Assembly (NCBI GenBank): GCA_947495075.1
Contig: CANLXH010000001.1
Span: 992,001-1,056,000, forward strand
DNA length: 64,000 nucleotides
Origin: an uncultured Croceitalea sp.
GTDB taxonomy: Bacteria; Bacteroidota; Bacteroidia; Flavobacteriales; Flavobacteriaceae
Direction of reading: 5' to 3'
Below the pieces are notes generated by a model. It was not told the origin of the DNA. It made no database searches and saw only the letters and a program-made list of their open reading frames with translations. The stretch's first letter is position 1. The number at the start of each line of letters is the position of its first letter. Position numbers and translations under genes: made by a program. Shown here one piece after another: positions 56,842-64,000 of this stretch.

Positions 56842-57603
56842 ATGGAAAATGAAATAACCCTCAAGCGCTTCACAGATATTCGACGAGATTTAGGACACAC
56901 GCAGACAGAATTTGCCAAGCTGCTTGGTATTTCTAACACAACTGCGGATATAGAAAGAGGTCGTACCAAATTATCAGGTAGAGTAGTGGCAGAATTGTTA
57001 AAACAGTTTAATATCAATCCACTTTGGTTGTTCGGTGAAAGCGATGACAAACATTTAGATACCAATAAAACCAGTGTTATTCCTAAAGTGGTTACTGTTG
57101 ATAATGAGGATAGAGATAATATGGTTCTGGTGAATGCTAAGGCTGCGGCGGGTTATCCACAGAATATAGCAGATACCAGTTGGTATCAACAATTACCAGC
57201 TTTTGATATGCCTATTCCAGAGTTTAGAAATGCAACGTATCGTGGTTTTCAAGTAGAAGGTGATAGTATGCTACCCAACTTACAACCTGGTGAGTGGGTT
57301 TTGGCGAAAGGTATTGAGCATATAGACCATGTAAATGCCAATAAAATGTATGTGGTGGTTTTAGAAGATTCTGTGATGGTAAAGAAGATTGAAAAGAGAC
57401 CTAATTCCAATAATATTACTCTAGTTTCCTTAAATGAAACCTATCCTCCTTATGATATTAAGCCTTTTCAAATCCAAGAAATATGGGAAGTAAGTAGCAA
57501 GCTTACTTTTAATGTTGACGCTACCACTGAGAAAGGATTATTGCGCCAGTTGCAGCAGTCTATGGAAGAACTTAAAAAGCAAGTAAGACAGGTAAAAAAT
57601 TAA
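56842..57603 (+). CDS. LexA-like S24-family repressor with HTH (XRE) domain
   Basis: 253 residues from ATG 56842; a TTG 33 bases upstream lies inside the third operator and is unlikely. The HTH spans about 5-60 ('GHTQTEFAKLLGISNTTADI'). The C-terminal S24 peptidase-like domain has the cleavage-type Ala-Gly (103-104, in AAAGYPQ), the nucleophile Ser142 (EGDSMLPN) and the general-base Lys181 (SVMVKKIEK), all properly spaced for LexA-type self-cleavage. It probably represses itself and the divergent radical-SAM gene and is inactivated on DNA damage. It is not canonical LexA, whose HTH differs. Confidence 0.9.
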   Translation: MENEITLKRFTDIRRDLGHTQTEFAKLLGISNTTADIERGRTKLSGRVVAELLKQFNINPLWLFGESDDKHLDTNKTSVIPKVVTVDNEDRDNMVLVNAKAAAGYPQNIADTSWYQQLPAFDMPIPEFRNATYRGFQVEGDSMLPNLQPGEWVLAKGIEHIDHVNANKMYVVVLEDSVMVKKIEKRPNSNNITLVSLNETYPPYDIKPFQIQEIWEVSSKLTFNVDATTEKGLLRQLQQSMEELKKQVRQVKN

Positions 57604-57647
57604 ATGATTTTAAACTATCTTTAGACTATAACCAACAGTTAGCCTTC

Positions 57648-58730
57648 ATGAAACGAAACATTTTTGTTTTTGTATTCATAGTATTTTTACTTAAAATTAA
57701 TAGCCAAGAAAATAAAGTTGTAAAGGACACTCTTATAGTTTCTTATGCATCTGCACCTCCATTTATTATTGAAAATGAAAATCAACTAGAGGGTATTAAC
57801 ATTTGGCTATGGAAAAGGGTTGCGGAAGACTTACAACTACCCTATAAAATTATACCCATGGGTTTTGCTGACATGCTAGCATCTTTAAAAACAGGAGAGG
57901 TAGATGTTAGTATTAATCCATTAACTATTACTAGTGATAGAATTAAAGAAATAGGTTTTACGCGTTCTTTTTTTGCTTCTCATTCTACTGTAGCTGTAGC
58001 AGAAAAGTCATCTTTTCAAAAGATAAAACAATTTCTAGGTGCTATTTTTCATATGAACTTTTTAAGAGGTTTTCTGTTATTGTTTATCATCTTATTATTC
58101 TTTGGATTTTTAACGTGGTTGTTTGAGCGTAAGCATAACCCAGAAGATTTTAGACCTGGACAAAAAGGTATTTGGGATGGCTTGTGGTGGTCTGTAGTAA
58201 CCTTATCAACAGTAGGTTATGGAGATAAGGCTCCCAAAACACGCTGGGGAAAAATAGCAGCTTTAGGTTTAATGCTTAGTGGTTTGCTTTTTATCTCTGG
58301 TTTAACAGCAAGTATAGCATCTAGCTTAACAGTTAACCAACTAACTGAAAATATCGAAAGTTTTGATGAATTTAAAGAACGACCTGTTGGTACGGTGAGA
58401 AGTTCTAGTTCTTATGATTTTTTGCGAGTTCACTTTTTTAAGAAAACTAAACAATACAATAATGTAGTCTCTGGTTTAGAAGACCTAAAAAATCGAGAGA
58501 TAGAAGCTTTTATCTATGATGAGCCCATTTTAAAATACCGAATTCGAAAAGACTCTACACTTAATGATTTACAGATTTTACCTATGAAGTTTGATGTGCA
58601 ATTTTATGCTTTTGGCATTAAAAAAGAACATATTGAACTGCAGCGAAAAATCTCGCAACGTATTTTGGAGATAATAGAGACAACAGAGTGGGAGGTTGTG
58701 TTAGCAGAATACGGACTTACTGAAATTTAG
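57648..58730 (+). CDS. GluR0-like ligand-gated potassium channel (prokaryotic ionotropic glutamate receptor)
   Basis: 360 residues. A signal peptide ends near 'LLKINSQ' (20). The first half of a solute-binding domain (about 28-125: 'SYASAPPFIIE', 'LKTGEVDVSINPLTITSDR') is interrupted by TM1 (~139-159), a pore helix and selectivity filter TVGYGD (188-193), and TM2 (~203-227). The second half of the binding domain follows (~240-360). This S1-TM-P-TM-S2 order is the bacterial GluR0 design. The GYG filter implies K+ selectivity. The ligand, probably an amino acid, cannot be named. Confidence 0.9.
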   Translation: MKRNIFVFVFIVFLLKINSQENKVVKDTLIVSYASAPPFIIENENQLEGINIWLWKRVAEDLQLPYKIIPMGFADMLASLKTGEVDVSINPLTITSDRIKEIGFTRSFFASHSTVAVAEKSSFQKIKQFLGAIFHMNFLRGFLLLFIILLFFGFLTWLFERKHNPEDFRPGQKGIWDGLWWSVVTLSTVGYGDKAPKTRWGKIAALGLMLSGLLFISGLTASIASSLTVNQLTENIESFDEFKERPVGTVRSSSSYDFLRVHFFKKTKQYNNVVSGLEDLKNREIEAFIYDEPILKYRIRKDSTLNDLQILPMKFDVQFYAFGIKKEHIELQRKISQRILEIIETTEWEVVLAEYGLTEI

Positions 58731-59428
58731 TTATACCCTTTAACATTGGTCAAACCCAAGGTAATAGGACCGAACTTATGTGACTTTGGCAAATATGTCC
58801 CAGTATCGGTTAACATCCAATCGTCCCAACTCGCATCTATACCGCCAATAGGAATAATTTTAACCCACATTTGAAAAGCATTTGGGAAACCGTTCGGGTT
58901 AAGTTTCCATAAATAACTATCACCAGGGGTAGAACCTCCTTCAAAGTAGGTAACCAATAAGCCCTTTGAACCATCATCGAGTAGTACTATACTACGATAA
59001 GTACCTTTATCAAAAACTTTAAAGGGTGCAACCAACCAAAAGGAGTCGTTATTAAATTTTTCAATAGCTTTCCCTACCAAGCTATTAACTTTTTCATCTT
59101 TTAATTCTTGGTCGCCATTAAAAACCTTGTTCGTTTCAGGCTTTGCTAGGTTTAAAATTACTCGATTATCGCTCCAACGCACTTCTACTATATCTTTCTT
59201 TTTATCCCATGTATAATGATGGGTATTATTTCTAAAAGACCATTCTAAAAACCGTGTAGCCTTATAATCTTTATAATTAATGGCTTCAAGCATTTTATTG
59301 GCCAAGGCGTCCGCCTCTGGCCCTGAAGTTCCTTCTGGTAAAGACCTATGAATACTAAGAGCATATATAAGTCCTGCCAAAAGGAATACTCCGATGGCAA
59401 TCAGTACTACTTTAATAAACTTTTTAAT
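58727..59428 (-). CDS. Membrane-anchored protein of unknown function
   Basis: 233 residues from TTG 59428, which overlaps the ATP-grasp stop by 5 bases; a longer frame to an ATG at 59506 would run far into that gene. A membrane anchor (about 5-22, 'FIKVVLIAIGVFLLAGLIYAL') is followed by an exported domain rich in W and K ('FLEWSFRNNTHHYTWDKKKD', 'YLWKLNPNGFPNAFQMWVKI'). I do not recognise the family, though it looks lipoprotein/LolA-like in length. It is the last gene of the acpH-ggt-ATP-grasp run and overlaps the channel gene stop by 4 bases. Confidence 0.65.
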   Translation of the reverse strand: MKKFIKVVLIAIGVFLLAGLIYALSIHRSLPEGTSGPEADALANKMLEAINYKDYKATRFLEWSFRNNTHHYTWDKKKDIVEVRWSDNRVILNLAKPETNKVFNGDQELKDEKVNSLVGKAIEKFNNDSFWLVAPFKVFDKGTYRSIVLLDDGSKGLLVTYFEGGSTPGDSYLWKLNPNGFPNAFQMWVKIIPIGGIDASWDDWMLTDTGTYLPKSHKFGPITLGLTNVKGYN

Positions 59429-60344
59429 CAAAGTACAGGGTTTTAATGGTTTGAGCGAGTACTTCGGCTGCTTTGGGCTTAAAGCGAAACCAAAGCTCAG
59501 GTTCAAAAATTTCTAGCTCGGCGAGGGCCCATTTTTCATGATTATCCTTAAAGATGTCAACTCGTGCATAAACGGGCAATTCCGGAGCTGCTTTTACTGT
59601 TGCAATAGCAAAGTCGATTTCATCTTTGGAGGGCTCATAATTATGTACGGTACCTCCATAATCGTCTTGCACTCTAAAATCACCTGGTTTGGCAATTTTT
59701 AAAACAGCATGGGTAAATTCCCCATTAAAGACCATCATTGAAATTTCGCCACCCTTTACAATGTTAGTTTGAAATTCTTGAAGCATCATGGCCTCACCTG
59801 CAATTAATTGCTGAAAGACCTTTTCATAAGTATGAGCTTCTGACATGTTGAATTTGTAGGTATGTCTCGCTCCACCTGCAATACATGGTTTTAGTACGAA
59901 ATCGTTACTAACATATTTATAAAGTGTTTTGGCTTTATTTATCGCAGCTGTTAGTGTCGTTTTGGTTTTAGGTTCAATAATAAGCGTTTCAGGAATGTTT
60001 ACTCCGTTTTCATTTAAATCGCTTAAATAGTGTTTGTCTATATTCCAATCTATCAATGATTTAGAGTTGATGAATATGGTTTGCTTAGCAGTTTCTTCAT
60101 ACCATTTAGAAAACTCTTCATAACGTTCAAAATAATCCCAAGTAGCCCTGAAAATAGCACATTTTGCATGTGACCAGTTAAAACTATCATCATTCCATGC
60201 TTTACGGGTAACGTTTAGGTCTAATTTTTCAAGTTCATTGGTAACTATCTCATCTTCCAATATCACATTGGTAATGTATGGAGAAGTAGATTCAGGGGAT
60301 AGGTAGCGGCTATCAGTAAGAATGACAATGTCAAATGGTTTCAT
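59424..60344 (-). CDS. ATP-grasp-fold protein
   Basis: 306 residues. The ATP-grasp layout is seen in 'NDFVLKPCIAGGARHTYKF' (ATP-binding Lys and glycine-rich loop), 'MLQEFQTNIVKGGEISMMVF' and the acidic end 'WALAELEIFEPELWFR'. It resembles RimK/glutathione-synthetase-like ligases that join a carboxylate to an amine. Its start overlaps the ggt stop (TAATG), so it is translationally coupled to a gamma-glutamyltransferase. A gamma-glutamyl or peptide-type substrate is an inference from that pairing. Confidence 0.8.
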   Translation of the reverse strand: MKPFDIVILTDSRYLSPESTSPYITNVILEDEIVTNELEKLDLNVTRKAWNDDSFNWSHAKCAIFRATWDYFERYEEFSKWYEETAKQTIFINSKSLIDWNIDKHYLSDLNENGVNIPETLIIEPKTKTTLTAAINKAKTLYKYVSNDFVLKPCIAGGARHTYKFNMSEAHTYEKVFQQLIAGEAMMLQEFQTNIVKGGEISMMVFNGEFTHAVLKIAKPGDFRVQDDYGGTVHNYEPSKDEIDFAIATVKAAPELPVYARVDIFKDNHEKWALAELEIFEPELWFRFKPKAAEVLAQTIKTLYFD

Positions 60345-62026
60345 TAATATCCTACTGCTTTATCATCTCCACGTTTATCTGCACCTCCTTCTAGTTTACC
60401 ATTTGGCAGTACACGGATAGCATCAACTTTACCAATAATAGGTGTTCGCTCTTCATTGATAATGTATCCTTTGCCTTTTAAATCGGCCTTTAACTCTTCA
60501 GAAAATCCGTCTGGTTCAAAAATAACCATATCAGGCAGCCATTGGTGATGAAAACGAGGCGCGTTCACTGCATCTTGCATGCTCAAATTGAACTCATAAG
60601 CATTTAATATTGTCTGCGCTACAGCTGTAATGATGGTAGAACCCCCTGGTGTTCCTACTACTAACCATAACTTACCATCTTTTTCAACAATGGTCGGTGT
60701 CATACTGCTTAACATTCGCTTTTCAGGGGCAATACTATTGGCTTTGGCACCTATAAGCCCGAACATATTTGGTATTCCGGGTTTGGCACTAAAATCGTCC
60801 ATTTCATTATTTAAAAAGAAACCCAATTCTTCTGAATATAATTTAGACCCATAGCCACCATTTAAAGTTGTTGTTGCAGAAACCGCATTTCCGTCAGCAT
60901 CAACAATAGAGTAGTGGGTGGTCTCCATACTTTCTACAATTTCTACTTCTCCATGGCTAACATCAGAAGATAAAGTAGCCTTATCAAAGGAAAATTTTTC
61001 CATTCTTTTGGTTAAATAATCGTTAGTTAAAAGAACATCTAATGGAATGTCTGTAAAATCAGGGTCTCCTAAGAAGTAGTTTCTGTCTGCGTAAGCCCTC
61101 CGCGCAGCCTCGGTAAATAATTGAATTGTTTTTGCTGAGTTATGACCGTAATCAGAGATATTATATGGTTCTATCATTTTAAAAATCTGGTTCATAGTAA
61201 CACCACCGCTACTTGGCGGACTCATAGAGATAATTCTTAAATCTTTATAGTTGAAGGTAATTGGATAACGCCATTTGGCTTCATACTTTTCTAAATCTTC
61301 TTCAGTAATAAAACCTCCATTTTCTTGAATAAAAGCGGTAAGTTTTTGAGCTATTTCTCCCTTGTAAAACCCATCACGTCCTTTGTTCATAATCTTAGTG
61401 AGCGTATTTGCTAGTTCTGGATATTTAATAGTATCACCAACTTTAAAGTTTTGAGCGAATTTGGTGCTGTCATGATTAACTTGAATAAAACGCTCTTTGT
61501 AACTATCTAAACGCTTTGCCTGTTTCTCTGTGACCACAACACCTCTTTTTGCTAAAGCAATTACAGGTTCTAATATTTCAGGTAATGGTAAAGAACCGTA
61601 TTTTATGTGGACTTCTATAATACCGGCAACCGTGCCAGGAACGCCGACAGCCGTTGCTCCAACGGTACTCATATTTGGTATTACATTACCTAAAGAATCT
61701 AAATACATGTCTTTATGAGCTGCTAAAGGTGCTTTTTCACGATAGTCCAATCCGCCTACATCACCATCTGCTTTACGATACACCATAAACCCACCACCAC
61801 CTAAGTTTCCTGCAAACGGATAAGCAACAGCTAAAGCCATTTCTGTAGCAACCATGGCATCAAAGGCATTACCGCCTTTTTTCATAATTTCCAATCCAAT
61901 TTTACTAGCTTCTTCTCGAGCAGAAACTACCATTGCTTTTTCAGCTACTTCTCCAGTTGGTGGTGCAGGTTTTTCCTTGCAATTGATAAATAAAATGAAT
62001 GGTAATAAGAATATTAATCTTTGCAT
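60344..62026 (-). CDS. ggt: Gamma-glutamyltransferase (lipoprotein)
   Basis: 560 residues. The signal peptide 'MQRLIFLLPFILFINCKEK' has a lipobox Cys, so the enzyme is anchored in the envelope. The autoprocessing Thr lies in 'ETTHYSIVDADGNAVSATTT', and the oxyanion and substrate region reads 'GTPGGSTIITAV'. It transfers or hydrolyses gamma-glutamyl groups, for example from glutathione. It overlaps acpH by 13 bases and is coupled to the ATP-grasp gene downstream. Confidence 0.94.
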   Translation of the reverse strand: MQRLIFLLPFILFINCKEKPAPPTGEVAEKAMVVSAREEASKIGLEIMKKGGNAFDAMVATEMALAVAYPFAGNLGGGGFMVYRKADGDVGGLDYREKAPLAAHKDMYLDSLGNVIPNMSTVGATAVGVPGTVAGIIEVHIKYGSLPLPEILEPVIALAKRGVVVTEKQAKRLDSYKERFIQVNHDSTKFAQNFKVGDTIKYPELANTLTKIMNKGRDGFYKGEIAQKLTAFIQENGGFITEEDLEKYEAKWRYPITFNYKDLRIISMSPPSSGGVTMNQIFKMIEPYNISDYGHNSAKTIQLFTEAARRAYADRNYFLGDPDFTDIPLDVLLTNDYLTKRMEKFSFDKATLSSDVSHGEVEIVESMETTHYSIVDADGNAVSATTTLNGGYGSKLYSEELGFFLNNEMDDFSAKPGIPNMFGLIGAKANSIAPEKRMLSSMTPTIVEKDGKLWLVVGTPGGSTIITAVAQTILNAYEFNLSMQDAVNAPRFHHQWLPDMVIFEPDGFSEELKADLKGKGYIINEERTPIIGKVDAIRVLPNGKLEGGADKRGDDKAVGY

Positions 62027-62607
62027 AGAGAGTTAAATTTTTGTTTGGAAAAGGTAATTAATTCTTCAAAAAAAGCGGTAAACTCATTTTCGAAATCACT
62101 GTAATGCTCTTCTAAATCAAGAATAGCAAAATTCATTTTAGACTTGTTTTTTGTTCTACGATTCATTCCGTCTAAGACCCTTGAAATACCCTTTAAATTA
62201 GCATAATTATACAACCAATTGTCCGTAATCATATAAGGCATCATGCGCTGCGTACTTAAGGGTAGAATTTCGTAATTGTCTTCTAATAAATCATAAAATG
62301 CTTCTACGTAAGTATTTAGAGGTACTTCTGAGTATGTTTTCCAATTTTTTGCTAGAAAATGATCGTAGAAAATATCTACTATTATCTGGCTATAATGACT
62401 GTAGTTTTTATGTAAACGCTTACTACTTTGCCTAGCTATAGGATGTGCATCTGTAAAAGTATCTATCTGTCTATGCAATAAAATACCTTTTTGTACTTTA
62501 TCTGGTAAGTGTTTGTATTTGTTGGCTCTAATATGGTCTGCGAAAAAATTACCTAGGGTAATTTGTGGCTCATCAAAAGATAAATAAATATGGGCTAGAA
62601 AATTCAC
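62014..62607 (-). CDS. Acyl-carrier-protein phosphodiesterase family (AcpH)
   Basis: 197 residues. The AcpH/HD-like motifs are 'MNFLAHIYLSFDEPQITLGN' start, 'FADHIRANKYKHLPDKVQKG', 'HRQIDTFTDAHPIARQS' and 'DIFYDHFLAKNW'. The family removes 4'-phosphopantetheine from ACP. It is the first gene of a four-gene leftward operon; a link between ACP turnover and the glutamyl enzymes downstream is not obvious. Confidence 0.9.
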   Translation of the reverse strand: MNFLAHIYLSFDEPQITLGNFFADHIRANKYKHLPDKVQKGILLHRQIDTFTDAHPIARQSSKRLHKNYSHYSQIIVDIFYDHFLAKNWKTYSEVPLNTYVEAFYDLLEDNYEILPLSTQRMMPYMITDNWLYNYANLKGISRVLDGMNRRTKNKSKMNFAILDLEEHYSDFENEFTAFFEELITFSKQKFNSLCKD

Positions 62608-62652
62608 TTTGGAAATTTACAAACTAGAAACGGTTATTAATAACCATCAAAT

Positions 62653-62660
62653 TATATTTG
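62653..62660 (+). promoter_or_regulatory. Putative -7 promoter element of glmM
   Basis: TATATTTG is a perfect TAnnTTTG element 18 bases before the glmM ATG. The expected TTG 19 bases upstream is not present (CGG instead). It lies in the 71-base gap shared with the divergent acpH gene. Confidence 0.4.
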
Positions 62661-62678
62661 CAAAAACTTTTTTAACAA

Positions 62679-64000
62679 ATGACATTAATTAAATCTATTT
62701 CTGGAATACGTGGAACCATTGGCGGAGCTACAAATGATAATTTAACACCTATTGATGCGGTTAAATTTGCAGCAGCCTATGGAACTTGGCTAAAAGGTTA
62801 CGCTGGCAAGGATAAACTTAAGGTAGTTATTGGTAGGGATGCCCGTTTGTCTGGTGAGATGATACAAAATTTAGTAGTGTCTACCTTAGTGGGCCTTGGA
62901 ATAGATGTTGTTGATTTAGATTTGTCAACCACACCTACCGTGGAAATAGCTGTTCCTTTAGAAAAAGCAGATGGGGGCATTATATTAACTGCTAGCCACA
63001 ACCCTAAACAGTGGAATGCTCTTAAGCTTTTAAATGAAAAAGGTGAGTTTTTGGATGCTAAACAAGGTGCGGTCATTTTAGAACTGGCCGAAAAAGAAGA
63101 TTTTGATTTTGCAGAAGTGGATGATTTAGGAAATATCTCCAAAAATGACTCTTACATAGACATTCATATTGATGAAGTACTTAATTTACCACTAGTAGAT
63201 AAAGAGACCATTAAAAAAGCGGGTTTTAAAGTGGTTGTAGATGGCGTAAACTCCACAGGTGGAATAGCAATACCTAAATTATTAAAGGAATTAGGTGTAG
63301 AAGTTATAGAATTGTATTGTGATCCAACTGGTCATTTTCCTCATAATCCAGAGCCTTTAAAAGAACATTTAAAAGATATTTGTGATTTAGTAGTTAAGGA
63401 AAAAGCAGATTTTGGAATTGTGGTAGACCCAGATGTAGATCGTTTGGCGTTTATTAGTGATGATGGAGAAATGTTTGGTGAAGAATATACCTTAGTAGCA
63501 TGTGCTGATTATGTTTTAGGAAAAACTAAAGGAAATACAGTGTCGAACTTATCCTCATCAAGAGCTTTGCGCGATATTACCCAAAAACATGGAGGTACCT
63601 ATGAAGCTGCAGCTGTTGGAGAGGTAAATGTTGTTACTAAAATGAAAGCTAATAATGCTATTATTGGAGGAGAAGGTAATGGAGGAATTATTTACCCAGA
63701 AAGCCATTATGGGCGCGATTCTTTAGTTGGTACGGCTTTATTTTTAATGTTAATGGCTGAAAAAGGAGGGACGGTTGCAGCACTAAGAGCAAGTTATCCT
63801 AGCTATTTTATGAGTAAGAAGAAAATTCAGCTTACGCCAGAACTAGACGTTGATGCGCTTCTTGTTGCTATGCATGATAAATATAAAAATGAAGAAGTTT
63901 CTACTATAGATGGCGTAAAGATAGATTTTGATGAAAACTGGGTACATCTGCGTAAATCCAATACAGAGCCAATTATTAGAATTTATACTGAAGCCAAAAG
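62679..64000 (+). CDS. glmM: Phosphoglucosamine mutase (cut by the window end)
   Basis: 440 codons are visible and the frame is still open; the family is about 460 residues, so only the last few are missing. The active serine lies in 'ILTASHNPKQWNALKL', metal-binding Asp residues in 'VVDPDVDRLAFI', the sugar loop in 'GGEGNGGIIYPE', and the phosphate site in 'SNTEPIIRIYTEA'. It converts glucosamine-6-phosphate to glucosamine-1-phosphate for peptidoglycan and LPS. A phosphoglucomutase/phosphomannomutase of the same family cannot be fully excluded. Confidence 0.9.
   Translation, partial: MTLIKSISGIRGTIGGATNDNLTPIDAVKFAAAYGTWLKGYAGKDKLKVVIGRDARLSGEMIQNLVVSTLVGLGIDVVDLDLSTTPTVEIAVPLEKADGGIILTASHNPKQWNALKLLNEKGEFLDAKQGAVILELAEKEDFDFAEVDDLGNISKNDSYIDIHIDEVLNLPLVDKETIKKAGFKVVVDGVNSTGGIAIPKLLKELGVEVIELYCDPTGHFPHNPEPLKEHLKDICDLVVKEKADFGIVVDPDVDRLAFISDDGEMFGEEYTLVACADYVLGKTKGNTVSNLSSSRALRDITQKHGGTYEAAAVGEVNVVTKMKANNAIIGGEGNGGIIYPESHYGRDSLVGTALFLMLMAEKGGTVAALRASYPSYFMSKKKIQLTPELDVDALLVAMHDKYKNEEVSTIDGVKIDFDENWVHLRKSNTEPIIRIYTEAK

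Overview
This window is chromosomal DNA of a low-GC member of the Bacteroidota, almost certainly family Flavobacteriaceae. The gene families are typical of that group (DUF2911 protein, class II KARI in an ilvDBNCA operon, HSDR_N protein beside holA, fused E1 dehydrogenase, many exported proteins ending in Q or Cys at the signal cleavage site). Shine-Dalgarno sequences are mostly absent, and a few TTG-(19)-TAnnTTTG-like promoters can be seen. No rRNA, tRNA, CRISPR array, integrase or transposase was recognised. Both ends of the window cut through genes: the 3' part of a large exported protein at the left edge and glmM at the right edge.

Layout. 1-5.3 kb: end of a plug-domain protein, comM (YifB), a membrane TolB-like/TPR protein inserted between comM and a second copy of the comM 3' end, and a small nuclease-like protein. 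5.4-8.9 kb: an operon of a non-canonical Nramp-family transporter plus the 5-oxoprolinase genes pxpABC, meeting a convergent nitroreductase. 9.7-19 kb: the isoleucine/valine operon ilvD-ilvB-(methyltransferase)-ilvN-ilvC-ilvA-gapN, preceded by an Ile/Val-rich leader peptide and an attenuator. 19-35 kb: a haem lipoprotein with a tiny membrane peptide, a DUF2911 protein, recG carrying an in-frame DUF559 nuclease insertion, M1 and M20 peptidases, a patatin, a glutamate-synthase-like flavoprotein, uvrD/pcrA and a Sua5/YrdC protein. 35-48 kb: OmpA lipoprotein, glycosyltransferase, holA, DoxX, M16 protease, fused E1 2-oxoacid dehydrogenase, a degenerate M1 domain fused to an outer-membrane barrel, and a LOG protein. 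48-57.6 kb: uvrA, a small conserved gene, a GH16 glucanase, a DUF4062 (TIR-like) protein, and a DNA-repair module (TIGR03915-type and TIGR03916-type proteins) facing a LexA-like S24 repressor across three copies of a TGGAA-N3-TTCCA operator. 57.6-64 kb: a GluR0-like ligand-gated potassium channel, an overlapping acpH-ggt-ATP-grasp-membrane protein operon, and glmM.

How the parts work together. The ilv operon is complete for Ile/Val synthesis, appears to be controlled by ribosome-mediated attenuation, and ends with an NADPH-forming gapN that could feed the NADPH-dependent IlvC step. The transporter and PxpABC probably import and hydrolyse 5-oxoproline or a related compound. The S24 repressor and the divergent radical-SAM repair gene look like a small DNA-damage regulon. 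The accessory part of the window (51-55.5 kb) is littered with copies of a bipartite inverted-repeat (REP-like) element. The best candidates for something undescribed are the ilv attenuator, the repressor/operator repair module, the DUF559 insertion in RecG, the comM 3'-end duplication around a single cargo gene, the transporter lacking its metal ligands, and the lone DUF4062 protein.
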